A DNA stretch of 64,000 bases from an uncultured Faecalibacterium sp. Its GTDB lineage: Bacteria; Bacillota; Clostridia; Oscillospirales; Ruminococcaceae. The stretch spans positions 1 through 64,000 of the forward strand of contig CAKSVD010000011.1 of NCBI GenBank assembly GCA_934503275.1, in the 5' to 3' direction. The notes under the pieces are model-generated. The model was not told the origin of the DNA. It saw only the letters and a program-made list of their open reading frames with translations, and did no database searches. Of the stretch, positions 51,623-59,999 are shown one piece after another; positions within the stretch are counted from its first letter, which is position 1, and the number at the start of each line of letters is the position of its first letter. A program made the position numbers and the translations under genes.

Positions 51623-53017
51623 TCACTTTGCCGGGGCTTGCGCCGCTATCAGGGCTGCGAGCGCACTTGCCAGCTCCGGTGACTTCTGAAGCTGCTCCAC
51701 AAGGCTTTCAAGGTCCAGGGTCGCAGGCTCCGATTTTGCCGGTTCCTCCGGCGGACGGACATTGCGAAGATCAGGCTTGGCATAGAAAGCTGTCTCGAAT
51801 TTCTGAGCATTGACCTTTCTATCCTCGTCCAGAATGTGAGCATAGATACTGGTTATCATGTCGATCTCGGCATGGCCTGTATCGCCCTGGGTAGCTTTCA
51901 GATCGCCGTGGTTCAGTTTCAGTTTGTAGGTGGTACTGGAATGACGGAGAGAATGAAAGACCACCTTCGGTAGCCCTGCGTCCTCACGGAGCTTTGCAAA
52001 CTCTTTGAGGATGATCCGATCCTCGCAGGGCCGTCCATTGGGAAGTGCCACAACCAGATCGAAGTCCTGATACTCGTCGCCCAGGAAGCCTTTCAGCTCG
52101 TCCTGGGACTTCTTCCATTCCCGCAGGATGTAGGCCAGCGTTTTCGGAAGCCACACCTTACGGATACTGGAATCGGTTTTCGGCTTTTTCAGAACAATTC
52201 TTGTGCTGGTGTTCGGCATGAGCGGAGTGAAGATGTAGTAGATATCCTTCTCACCCAGCGTTTCAATCGCCCGTTTGGATGCCCGTGTCAGTTCCTTGTC
52301 GATGTAGACATAGGCATTATCCGCAGCAATATCTTCATCGGAAATATGGACGTTCTCCCAGGTCAGCCCCAGGATTTCACCCATACGCAGAGAGCAGGCA
52401 AAGGAAAGGTTCATTGCTACATAGAGCTTGCTGTCCGTGCATTTGTCCAGAGCAAGACGGATCATATCCGCTGTCCAGATATCCCGTTTCGCATACTCCG
52501 TTTTCGGGAGGATCACATTGTCAAAGGGATTTCTTGCAATGATTTCCCAGCGTACCGCCTGCTTAAACGCACACCGCAGGAGCTTGATGATCTTTTCAAT
52601 GGTCTTGTCGCTGACATAGGTGGTAACGGCCTTTCGGGTCTTGGTAGACACCGACTTGGTTTTCTGCAAGGTCTGGATATAACCATCAACCGCACGGGGC
52701 GTAACCGCCTGTACCTCCATATCACCGATGATTGGATTGATATAGTTGGCAATCAGTGCCGTTTGGCTGTCATACATAGACACGCCCCATTTCTTTTCTC
52801 CGTAAAGAGATACGAAGTCATAAAGGAACTCGGTGATCGTCTGATTGCTTGGCGGTAGAAAAGTTCCCGTGTGCTGCTGATTTTCGATTTCCGCCTTGCG
52901 CTTCAAGGCCTCCTTGTGGGTATGCCAGGTTTCCCACTTCTGTTTGGTTTCTCCGTTTTCATCCACATAGTTGTAAACAACGGAATAGTTTTTCTTTCGC
53001 TTGATTATAGATGCCAT
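51623..53017 (-). CDS. int: Tyrosine recombinase (integrase) of the element
   Basis: A 464-residue phage/Tn916-type integrase. An N-terminal arm-binding domain (KRKKNYSVVYNYVDENGETK) and a SAM-like core-binding domain (TITEFLYDFVSLYGEKKWGV) precede the catalytic domain with Arg in ACSLRMGEILGL, HxxR in FHSLRHSSTTYK, and the Tyr nucleophile in SIYAHILDED. It catalyses integration and excision at the tRNA-Arg. The start at 53017 has AAGGAAG upstream and lies 21 bases after the xis stop. Confidence 0.93.
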   Translation of the reverse strand: MASIIKRKKNYSVVYNYVDENGETKQKWETWHTHKEALKRKAEIENQQHTGTFLPPSNQTITEFLYDFVSLYGEKKWGVSMYDSQTALIANYINPIIGDMEVQAVTPRAVDGYIQTLQKTKSVSTKTRKAVTTYVSDKTIEKIIKLLRCAFKQAVRWEIIARNPFDNVILPKTEYAKRDIWTADMIRLALDKCTDSKLYVAMNLSFACSLRMGEILGLTWENVHISDEDIAADNAYVYIDKELTRASKRAIETLGEKDIYYIFTPLMPNTSTRIVLKKPKTDSSIRKVWLPKTLAYILREWKKSQDELKGFLGDEYQDFDLVVALPNGRPCEDRIILKEFAKLREDAGLPKVVFHSLRHSSTTYKLKLNHGDLKATQGDTGHAEIDMITSIYAHILDEDRKVNAQKFETAFYAKPDLRNVRPPEEPAKSEPATLDLESLVEQLQKSPELASALAALIAAQAPAK

Positions 53018-53037
53018 ATCGTTCTTCCTTTCTTGGA

Positions 53038-53244
53038 TCACAGGTCGAGGGAGTCAAGCCACTCGTCAAATGACCGCTTGGAAATGCGTATGGCGTTACC
53101 AATTCGCACGATTTTGAAGTGCCCTTCTTTTACGAGAATATATGCGGAGGTCCTTCCAATGCCCAGGATTTGAGCAATATCGTCAACCGTATACGTCCTT
53201 CTTTCAGGGGTTTCTTTCTTCGTGCCGTTCCATGTTTGAGACAT
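53038..53244 (-). CDS. xis: Excisionase-family DNA-binding protein
   Basis: A 68-residue winged-helix protein with the excisionase/MerR-like HTH: YTVDDIAQILGIGRTSAYIL, then GHFKIVRIGNAIRISKRSFD. Such proteins steer the integrase towards excision. It is directly upstream of int in the usual Tn916-like order. Confidence 0.9.
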   Translation of the reverse strand: MSQTWNGTKKETPERRTYTVDDIAQILGIGRTSAYILVKEGHFKIVRIGNAIRISKRSFDEWLDSLDL

Positions 53245-53750
53245 GAGAACCCCCTTTCAGTTATGAAAAGGAACAGCACGAATATGTGTGGGTAATATAA
53301 CTTCCACTATTATTTTACCGTGCTGCTCCGTGTTTGTCTGCTGCTAATTGAAAAGTTTACGATCTATCCATAAACTTTCAAAAAAGAAAAGTAGGCTTAC
53401 GGACGGCTGCTGGCACAGCTCCACGGGAGTCTAACCCCGGCCCATGCTGATGGGTGCGGCGCACAATGCTTTGTGGGCGTTCAATGCGCGAGTATCTTTG
53501 ACCCTGCCCGTGTGTCATCGCCTGCAAGCAGCCACGCTTACTTTGCGGCCTGGTGCTGTTCGCTCGCCCGTTACAGTGGTCCCGTCCTGCGGACTTGAAA
53601 CGAGGTCATGGCGCACCGGCCGTATGGCTCGGCACAAACAGGAATGTATCCGTTTGCCTTATACTGCGGCGTTGGCCTCCCAACGGGCTTTCTTTGTCAA
53701 GGTGCGGGGCACCGCGCGGAAAGGGGAACACGCAGCGCCCCATTCCCGGA
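53245..53750. other. Non-coding end region of the element
   Basis: About 500 bases without a convincing gene. Right of 53245 is an AT-rich part that should hold the xis promoter. The rest is GC-richer; a plus-strand open frame (53444-53782) lacks a ribosome site, overlaps the end of the HTH gene and looks spurious. Confidence 0.5.
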
Positions 53751-53993
53751 TCAGTTCAGGTCAAAATCCAGGATGGCGATAATCAGCTTCGTTTCCAGCC
53801 TACGGCGCAATTCTTCATCCACATAGGAATAAGGGCAGCCATGGACGTCATAGCTTGTCCTGGTGGAAAGCGCTGCTATGTAGCCGGAATAGTGGCGGAT
53901 CACCGTGTTTACCGCGTCCGGCTCTCCCCGGACAGCGGCGGCGATGATAGGGTAAGGAAGCAGGGCCGCCCGTGTGCTTGCAGATTTAACCAT
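53751..53993 (-). CDS. HTH-domain protein of conjugative element (Tn916 orf8-like)
   Basis: An 80-residue protein (MVKSASTRAALLPYPIIAAA...) of the small helix-turn-helix type found next to the sigma-like regulator in Tn916/Tn1549 elements. The conserved DAVNTVIRHYSGYIAALS block is the family's hallmark. It overlaps the end of the sigma-like gene by eight bases, so the two are co-translated. It is probably a regulator of element transfer. Confidence 0.75.
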   Translation of the reverse strand: MVKSASTRAALLPYPIIAAAVRGEPDAVNTVIRHYSGYIAALSTRTSYDVHGCPYSYVDEELRRRLETKLIIAILDFDLN

Positions 53994-54411
53994 CTACATC
54001 ACCTCCCATCAGCTCCTTTAGCAGCCGATAGGCTTTCTGCCTGCGGGCGTTGACCGTCCGGCGTGCCATGTTCATACGCTCGGCGATCTCGCGGTCTGCC
54101 ATGTCCAGGAAGAAGTACATCAGGAGGATGTCCCTTCCATCCTGGGGCAGCGCGTTCAGCGCCTCGGCCAGCCGGTCATCCTCGATCAGGATCACATCTC
54201 TCCCGACAGGGAAGAAAGTGTATTCCCAGGGATACCGGTCATAGGACGCAAGCTGCTCCATCGAATCCTCCGGCAGCTCGCTGAAAGCGACTTCGCGCGA
54301 CTGCCTGCGGCTGATCTCCCGATAACCGTTGTAGGCCTCGCACTTCAACACTTTCTTGCAGAAGCTGTCAAAGGTGTGCTGCTTGTGTTCGTAGTGGCGG
54401 TCAGGTGTCAT
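53986..54411 (-). CDS. Sigma-70-like regulator of conjugative element (Tn916 orf7-like)
   Basis: A 141-residue protein with an N-terminal conserved part (YEHKQHTFDSFCKKVLKCEA) and a C-terminal sigma region 4 HTH (MADREIAERMNMARRTVNAR). These factors switch on excision and transfer genes in Tn916-family elements. The start at 54411 has GGGAGG. The frame is open back to another ATG at 54537 that also has AAAGGAG; that form would add 42 residues of low similarity and cannot be excluded. Confidence 0.8.
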   Translation of the reverse strand: MTPDRHYEHKQHTFDSFCKKVLKCEAYNGYREISRRQSREVAFSELPEDSMEQLASYDRYPWEYTFFPVGRDVILIEDDRLAEALNALPQDGRDILLMYFFLDMADREIAERMNMARRTVNARRQKAYRLLKELMGGDVDG

Positions 54412-54537
54412 TGTCTCACCTCCCTTCTTGCCGGGAGGCAGGTCATTACTTCCCCTTTCGCCCACTACTCGTCTGCCGGAGGCACCTTTTGGCTGGTTCC
54501 CCTGGAAAAATTTCAAAAAAATATTTTTGCTGCTCAT

Positions 54538-55000
54538 GGTATGTGCTCCTTTCGTTTCGTTCGGGTTGACAGGACCGGATCAAAACGGAAGGGGCGGGGA
54601 GCGGCACCGGGGTAACAAAAAAGCACCCGGACAGCACAAAGCTATTCGAGCGCAAAAAGTACGATATTCAGTTAAAAAGCAACGATTTTCGCATCCATCG
54701 TTAGACTGTACCCACTGGACAGCCTGGATTTTTTTGACGGTTGCGAAAATACAGTCAGAATTTGTCGGCGGTCAGATCGCATCATGGCAGCTCCCTCCTG
54801 TAAGCCGCCGTATCTGCCAGCGCCAGCGCGTCATCTCTTTTGAGGGCAAAAAGAACGGCGGCCTTGAAATGTCCTTCAAAACCGCCGATGGGGAATCAAA
54901 CCTTAAAATAGGCGCACGAAATTATCTGCCCCGGTCAACGGTTTTTTTCTTTCCCCGGACGGGGCAGATAACTTATTATGCAGAGCGGAGCCGGTGTGCG
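54538..55000. other. Intergenic region with possible gene end and a large hairpin
   Basis: No complete gene. The minus strand at 54782-54895 has a 37-codon frame (ending AAYRRELP) without a start, possibly the end of a lost gene. At 54930-54985 TTATCTGCCCCG and its complement are about 30 bases apart, downstream of dtxR on the minus strand; this may end the cargo operon or mark a junction. Confidence 0.45.
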
Positions 55001-55369
55001 CTAATCGGTTCCTTGTACTTTCTCCTTCAGCTTTCGGAAAGATGTATCACTGATGGCGTGTTCAATCCGGCAGGCGTCTTGTTCCGCTGTTTCCTGATCG
55101 ACGCCAGCAGCGATAAACTGCTCCATAAAAAACAAATGGCGTTCATAGATTTTCTCGGCAATCTCCCGACCTATGACGGTCAGATGAAGGAACCCATCAT
55201 CATCCACGGTCAGAAAACCTCCATTTTTCAAAACGCCTACCGCATGGCTGATACTCGGTTTGCTAAAGCCCATGTGCCGGGCAAGGTCAATGGAGCGGAC
55301 CATGCCCATTTTCTTTTGTAGAACAAGGATAGCCTCCAGATAATCCTCCCCAGACGCATGAATCTTCAT
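55001..55369 (-). CDS. DtxR/MntR-family metal-dependent repressor
   Basis: A 122-residue protein: winged-helix DNA-binding domain (residues about 1-65, SGEDYLEAILVLQKKMGMVR, GFSKPSISHAVGVLKNGGFL) and a metal-binding dimerisation domain with conserved His and Cys/Glu ligands (ERHLFFMEQF, DACRIEHAIS). It has no SH3-like third domain, like MntR. It is the last gene after the two ABC exporter-fold genes, 17 bases apart, so it is in their operon. It should repress the iron or manganese uptake genes when metal is plentiful; candidate operators are at 58957-58972 and 62868-62883. Confidence 0.88.
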   Translation of the reverse strand: MKIHASGEDYLEAILVLQKKMGMVRSIDLARHMGFSKPSISHAVGVLKNGGFLTVDDDGFLHLTVIGREIAEKIYERHLFFMEQFIAAGVDQETAEQDACRIEHAISDTSFRKLKEKVQGTD

Positions 55370-55386
55370 CAGTTCCTCCTTTATGC

Positions 55387-57138
55387 TTATTGTTGAATCC
55401 TCCAGCCCTCAGCCTGTTCCCGAATCTTAATAAATTCCTGATAGGTTCCCCTTTGAGCCAGCAATTCCTTATGGGTTCCTTTCTGCACGACGGTTCCACC
55501 ATCAATGACAAGAATTTGATCCGCATTTTCAATCGTCGCCAGTCTATGGGCAATCGTTATGATTGTTTTACCATGTGTCAGTGCGGAAATAGCCTCTTGA
55601 ATCAAATGCTCATTCTCTGGGTCAATGCTGGCCGTGGCCTCGTCCAAAATGACAATCGGCGCATCTTTCAGCATGGCTCTGGCAATCGAAATCCGCTGCT
55701 TTTCACCGCCGGAAAGAGAAGAACCGCCCTCCCCAATGACGGTATCATATCCATCTGGCAAGGCCATAATAAAGTCATGGCAGCGCGCTTCTTTTGCAGC
55801 GGCAATCATCTGTTCCTCCGAAGCGTCCGGGCTGCCGAATTTGATATTGTTACGGATTGTATCCCGGAACAGATATACATTCTGGAACACCATACTGATA
55901 TTTTTTAGTAAGCTGTCACAGGTAAATTCTCGAATATCTGTTTCTCCTAAAGTGATTTTTCCGGCGTCAACATCATAAAAGCGTGCAATCAGGCTACACA
56001 GGGTAGACTTGCCGCTCCCGGAGGGACCTACAATCGCTGTTGTGGTATTCTGCGGAATCGTGAAATTCACATCATGCAATACAGTCCGTTTATCGTAACC
56101 AAAGGATACATCCTGAAAAGTAATGTCATACGAGGTCGGTGTAATATCTTTTCCGTCTTGGTCGATATATTCTGCATTTTCCAGAGCTTCCAGCTTATTC
56201 ATAGCGGAATCTATAAGACCCAGCATGTGAGCCGCGTCGTTAATGTTTTCCACACTTCCAAAGATTACGAAAGAAAACAGAACAAACATCAGGAAATAAG
56301 CAAGACTCATTTGCCCGTTAAGTGTCTGCCATGCACAGATAAACACAATCCCCATAGATGCCAGTTTTAAGGAGAACAGATGCAAGCAGTTAAATGGCGT
56401 ATAGCCTTTTTCTACTTTGATATGAATATTTTTCAAATCCGTATTTGCCTTGCGGAAACTTTCGATAGAAGCCCCTTCCTGTCCGAACGATTTAACGATG
56501 GACAGCCCGCGGATATATTCAATCGCAGAGCCAGACATATCCTCCATGGCCTGGTGCGTGATAGCAGCGGTCTTTTCACTATGCCTGCTGATACCATGTA
56601 AGGCCAATGAGGAAAAGGCAACGCCGACAACAGAAATCACTGCTGCGGCTGGACTCAGGAAAAGGAAACACAGAAGAATTGCAATAAACTTTGCATATCC
56701 GTTGATGATGATGTCAACCATCTTCATTCCCTGCAATTCAAGTGTGGATAGCTCCGTGGTAACACCTGTCAGAATATCGCCCACGCTGTTTTTAGAAAAA
56801 TATCCCAGAGGAACCCTTTTCAGCACATCGCCTAAATGGATTCGCTGCCCTGCGGCTACTTCATAGCCAATGCTTTCCTGCAACACCGCCCGCAAATAAG
56901 AGAGTAGAAAGTTAAGCGCAATCGAGCCAACAATAATCCAAAGCGTCTGCCAGATCAGGGAGGATTCTATTGTGTTGCCTGCCCAATAAGCTACGATTGC
57001 TTTATCAAGGGCATAAGCGGCAGCCATTGTAGGGATCGCCGTAGACAGGCTGCTGAAAAAGGAAAAAACAGAGCCAAGATAGAGGCGTCCCTTATATTTC
57101 CCCGCCCATTTAATGATCCGTTTCATAGACTTAAACAT
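55387..57138 (-). CDS. ABC transporter, fused permease/ATPase (YbtQ-like)
   Basis: A 583-residue half-transporter with six N-terminal membrane helices and a C-terminal ATPase (Walker A GPSGSGKST, signature LSGGEKQRISIA, Walker B IVILDEATAS). It forms a heterodimer with the gene just upstream, whose end it overlaps by eight bases. Although of exporter fold, YbtP/YbtQ and IrtA/IrtB relatives import ferric siderophores, and the linked AraC and DtxR regulators support that. Start MFKSMKRIIKWAGKYKG follows GGAGG. Confidence 0.85.
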   Translation of the reverse strand: MFKSMKRIIKWAGKYKGRLYLGSVFSFFSSLSTAIPTMAAAYALDKAIVAYWAGNTIESSLIWQTLWIIVGSIALNFLLSYLRAVLQESIGYEVAAGQRIHLGDVLKRVPLGYFSKNSVGDILTGVTTELSTLELQGMKMVDIIINGYAKFIAILLCFLFLSPAAAVISVVGVAFSSLALHGISRHSEKTAAITHQAMEDMSGSAIEYIRGLSIVKSFGQEGASIESFRKANTDLKNIHIKVEKGYTPFNCLHLFSLKLASMGIVFICAWQTLNGQMSLAYFLMFVLFSFVIFGSVENINDAAHMLGLIDSAMNKLEALENAEYIDQDGKDITPTSYDITFQDVSFGYDKRTVLHDVNFTIPQNTTTAIVGPSGSGKSTLCSLIARFYDVDAGKITLGETDIREFTCDSLLKNISMVFQNVYLFRDTIRNNIKFGSPDASEEQMIAAAKEARCHDFIMALPDGYDTVIGEGGSSLSGGEKQRISIARAMLKDAPIVILDEATASIDPENEHLIQEAISALTHGKTIITIAHRLATIENADQILVIDGGTVVQKGTHKELLAQRGTYQEFIKIREQAEGWRIQQ

Positions 57139-58912
57139 GAGCGGCCACCTCCTTCTTTTCACTCACAGACCAATTCTTCGCCCCGATGTGGGCTTTCCAC
57201 ATATCCGCATAAAGCGGACACCGCTTCAACAATTCTTCCTGCTTTCCGCAATCCACAATCCGGCCTTTTTTCAACACGACAATCTGATCTGCGTTCTGAA
57301 TGGTGGAAAGGCGGTGGGCGATCACAAGAAGAGTTTTACCCTTTGATAACGCCATGATAGATTTCTGAATTTTATCTTCGTTCTGCGGGTCAGTAAATGC
57401 TGTCGCTTCATCCAAAATAACAATCGGGGCATTTTTTAGGATCGCCCTCGCAATCGCAATTCGCTGTTTTTCGCCGCCGGACAGCCTCTTTCCGGCATCA
57501 CCGGCAGGGGTATCATATCCTTTGTCCAAACGCACAATAAATTCATCACAGCAGGCCGCTTTCGCCGCCGCATATACTTCTTCATCTGTGGCGTTTGGAT
57601 TTCCAAGACGGATGTTTTCTTTCAGGGAGCAATTAAACAGGAAGTTATCCTGCGTCACAAAACTGACCAGTTCGGAAAGCTGGCGTATAGACAACTCTTT
57701 GATATTCTTCCCCCCAATGGTAATGTTGCCGCCTGTCACGTCCCAAAACCTTGCAATCAGACGGGCAATCGTTGATTTACCGCCGCCAGACGGTCCTACA
57801 AGTGCCGTAAAACTTCCCTCTGGCAATTCCAGGTTCACATCATGCAACACTTCATTTTGCTCGGAACCGTCATAGGAAAAGGTTACATGCTTCAACGCAA
57901 TATCATTGTGAGGAATAGATACGATTTTCCCTGAATCCGGCAGTACAGGCAGGTTCAAAAGTTCATTTGCCTCCTCTACTGCATATTCCATAGACTTTGC
58001 TTCGTTAATGAAAGTGGTTGCTTTCATCAACGGTCCAACAATGCTGAGGGAAAGGATAATCCCCATTGCAAGCTCCGCAGGGGAGATACTTCCATTCTGC
58101 ACCAGCAAAAGGCCGACAGGAAGAACCCCCAGGAGCGTTGTGGGCATAATCGCCATCATAAGGTTCATCGATTTCCATGTACTCTTAAACCATGCCAAGG
58201 TAAACTCTTTGAACGACTGGACAGCATTAACAAATTTTTCATAGGAGCTTGTGCTTTGGTTAAAGGCCTTTACAACCTCGATACCTTCCACATACTCGAT
58301 AATAATACTGTTGACGTGGTTATTTGCCTCCATATAAGCGGCGTACTGGCTGTTATAGTTCCTCATAAGGAAAAACATAGGAATCATGGCCAGCACCGGA
58401 GCAATCAGAACCGCCAATCCCATGCGCCAGTCAATGACCATCATCCAGGTAAAAATTGCAACAGGGAGTAGGAGGTTAGAAGTCAATTCCGGGATCATGT
58501 GTGCCAAAGGCGGCTCTAAATCCTCCACCTTATCCATGATGATATTTTTCAGATAGCCGATTCGCCGCCCCATCACTTCGCCGAGAGGCGCTTTCATCAG
58601 CCGGTCCGCAATTTTAAGCCGGATTCCTTCCAAAATGGTATAGGCTGAAATATGCGCCAGGATCGTAGAGATTCCATGGCAGGCAACCCGCAGCAGGTAG
58701 CCCGCTGCTCCAACCAGACACCAAATCAGAATGCCATTCAGGGTCACATTCTGATTGATAAATGCCAGCAGGATTTCATATACAGCCCAAAAAGGAATAA
58801 ACCCTCCTGCAACGCTCAGAATGGCGCAGAATACCGAAAGAGCCATTTTCCCCTTGCATGGTGCGGCGAAGGAAAACAGAATTTTCACCCAATTATCTTT
58901 TTGCTGCTTCAT
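57131..58912 (-). CDS. ABC transporter, fused permease/ATPase (YbtP-like)
   Basis: A 593-residue half-transporter: six helices and an ATPase with Walker A GPSGGGKST, signature LSGGEKQRIA and IVILDEATAF. First gene of the second cargo operon, with a 60-base leader. It pairs with the downstream YbtQ-like protein. In Yersinia and in the Streptococcus equi equibactin locus such pairs bring ferric siderophore into the cytosol. The chosen ATG at 58912 has GGAAGG at a suitable distance; a GTG three codons earlier overlaps the ribosome site. Confidence 0.85.
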   Translation of the reverse strand: MKQQKDNWVKILFSFAAPCKGKMALSVFCAILSVAGGFIPFWAVYEILLAFINQNVTLNGILIWCLVGAAGYLLRVACHGISTILAHISAYTILEGIRLKIADRLMKAPLGEVMGRRIGYLKNIIMDKVEDLEPPLAHMIPELTSNLLLPVAIFTWMMVIDWRMGLAVLIAPVLAMIPMFFLMRNYNSQYAAYMEANNHVNSIIIEYVEGIEVVKAFNQSTSSYEKFVNAVQSFKEFTLAWFKSTWKSMNLMMAIMPTTLLGVLPVGLLLVQNGSISPAELAMGIILSLSIVGPLMKATTFINEAKSMEYAVEEANELLNLPVLPDSGKIVSIPHNDIALKHVTFSYDGSEQNEVLHDVNLELPEGSFTALVGPSGGGKSTIARLIARFWDVTGGNITIGGKNIKELSIRQLSELVSFVTQDNFLFNCSLKENIRLGNPNATDEEVYAAAKAACCDEFIVRLDKGYDTPAGDAGKRLSGGEKQRIAIARAILKNAPIVILDEATAFTDPQNEDKIQKSIMALSKGKTLLVIAHRLSTIQNADQIVVLKKGRIVDCGKQEELLKRCPLYADMWKAHIGAKNWSVSEKKEVAAHV

Positions 58913-58944
58913 TACAATCACCTTCCTTCTTTTTAGTCAGCAAA

Positions 58945-58979
58945 GAAAAAAGGATGGGTAGTCTTTGCTAACCATCCTT
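58945..58979 (-). terminator. Terminator of the ecf-araC operon, overlapping the next promoter's start site
   Basis: AAGGATGG (58972-58979 on the minus strand) pairs with CCATCCTT (58950-58957), then six T. RNA from araC would form the full hairpin. RNA begun at the promoter 58980-59024 would start near 58973 and lack most of the first arm. Confidence 0.7.
58957..58972 (-). promoter_or_regulatory. Candidate DtxR-family operator, ABC operon
   Basis: Inverted repeat GTTAG-N6-CTACC on the minus strand (one mismatch to perfect symmetry), seven bases downstream of the -10, at the expected start site. The same arrangement occurs at 62868-62883. Confidence 0.5.
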
Positions 58980-59024
58980 ATTGTAGCAGTATTCAATTCT
59001 TCTTTCCTCTCCAAAACGGCATTT
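58980..59024 (-). promoter_or_regulatory. Activator-type promoter of the ABC-dtxR operon
   Basis: An extended -10 (TGC TACAAT, hexamer 58980-58985) has no good -35. Exactly 17 bases upstream begins a 22-nt block (59003-59024) that matches the block at 62915-62936 at 20 of 22 positions. This layout fits binding of an AraC-type activator over the -35 region. Confidence 0.6.
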
Positions 59025-59033
59025 ATGCACCGT

Positions 59034-59999
59034 TTAGAAAAAAGATTTTCGATATTCCATCGGCGTCTGCCCTATCACCTGCCGGAAAGCTGTTGCAAAT
59101 TTACTGGGGCTTTCATATCCCACAGCTCCGGCAATTTCCGCAATCCCTTTTTTGGAATCCTGCCGGAGCATTGTGGCAGCAACGTTCATCCGATAACGGC
59201 GAAGATAGGAATACATGGAATCTCCGTATATTTCCTTAAAGCAGGTTTTCATCCCCGTCAACGAAATCTGGAATCGTTCAGCTAATTCATCCATCGTGTA
59301 ATGCTCCTGCAAATTTGCCGTAATAAGATCATGGATCGCTTTGATTTTTTCTACCTGACCTTTATAGAAATAAGGGCGATCTTCTTTGGAATCAGAAAAC
59401 TGCAAAGCGTCCAGATATAAAAGCAGCTCCAGGGCTTTTACTTTATAGTAGTCACTTTTGATCTGCTGCGGGACAAAGTAAAGCTCTGAAAAAATATGTT
59501 CAATTCCTGGCTCATTATGAATCACAAACGGTTTCTTGTCATTGCAATACTTTTTTTGAAGCTCGTACAAATCAACAGAAAATCCGCCAAAAAAGTCTTT
59601 CAGCGCCGGCACAGCAATGTCCAGATCAAATCCCAGGGTCATCCCATGATAGTGGCAGAGTGGAAAGCAGAACCGTCCCGAATGGGAACGCCGGTCATCC
59701 ACACGCATCTCATTCTCTTGCAAATAGCTATACGCATGATTGTCAATCTCGCTTTCGATCCGTCCCTCCCTGCAATGGTCTATATAGAGAAGCGAACTGT
59801 CCGTACTACTCTGAAAGTAGGAGGTACATTCTTTCAGGTGCATATCGCTATACATCACAAAAGCGCCATCAAAAATTTTGTGGGCTGTCATGGTTCCCTC
59901 GCCGCTCTCGTCAAAAAGCTGCAGGACAACGCAATCCTCAGTTTCAATGACATTTTTAACATTTGAGCCGCAGTTTATTTTACCATCAAACAGTTTGAT
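59034..59999 (-). CDS. AraC-family regulator (YbtA-like), probable ATC start
   Basis: The C-terminal AraC domain is complete: HTH 1 at YTMDELAERFQISLTGMKTC and HTH 2 at GIAEIAGAVGYESPSKFATA, ending FRQVIGQTPMEYRKSFF. The N-terminal sensing domain lacks ATG, GTG or TTG until codon 37 (59891), giving only 285 residues. The frame is open upstream, reading KLFDGKINCGSNVKNVIETE, and an ATC at 59997-59999 stands eight bases from a perfect GGAGG (60008-60012). A start there gives 321 residues, close to YbtA length, and overlaps the ecfA end by 14 bases, as in coupled genes. It likely activates both cargo promoters. Confidence 0.75.
   Translation of the reverse strand: MKLFDGKINCGSNVKNVIETEDCVVLQLFDESGEGTMTAHKIFDGAFVMYSDMHLKECTSYFQSSTDSSLLYIDHCREGRIESEIDNHAYSYLQENEMRVDDRRSHSGRFCFPLCHYHGMTLGFDLDIAVPALKDFFGGFSVDLYELQKKYCNDKKPFVIHNEPGIEHIFSELYFVPQQIKSDYYKVKALELLLYLDALQFSDSKEDRPYFYKGQVEKIKAIHDLITANLQEHYTMDELAERFQISLTGMKTCFKEIYGDSMYSYLRRYRMNVAATMLRQDSKKGIAEIAGAVGYESPSKFATAFRQVIGQTPMEYRKSFF

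Noticed and set aside
53444..53782. A 112-codon plus-strand frame near the integrase end
   Set aside because: No ribosome site, overlaps the HTH gene in antisense, and composition resembles non-coding end DNA.
54428..55321. A 297-codon plus-strand frame
   Set aside because: It spans a non-coding region and runs antisense through dtxR; no start signal and no domain.
58950..58979. Treating GTTAG-N6-CTACC at 58957-58972 as only a terminator loop
   Set aside because: I first assigned it solely to the hairpin. The same repeat at the same distance from a matching promoter at 62868-62883 makes an operator role likely as well.
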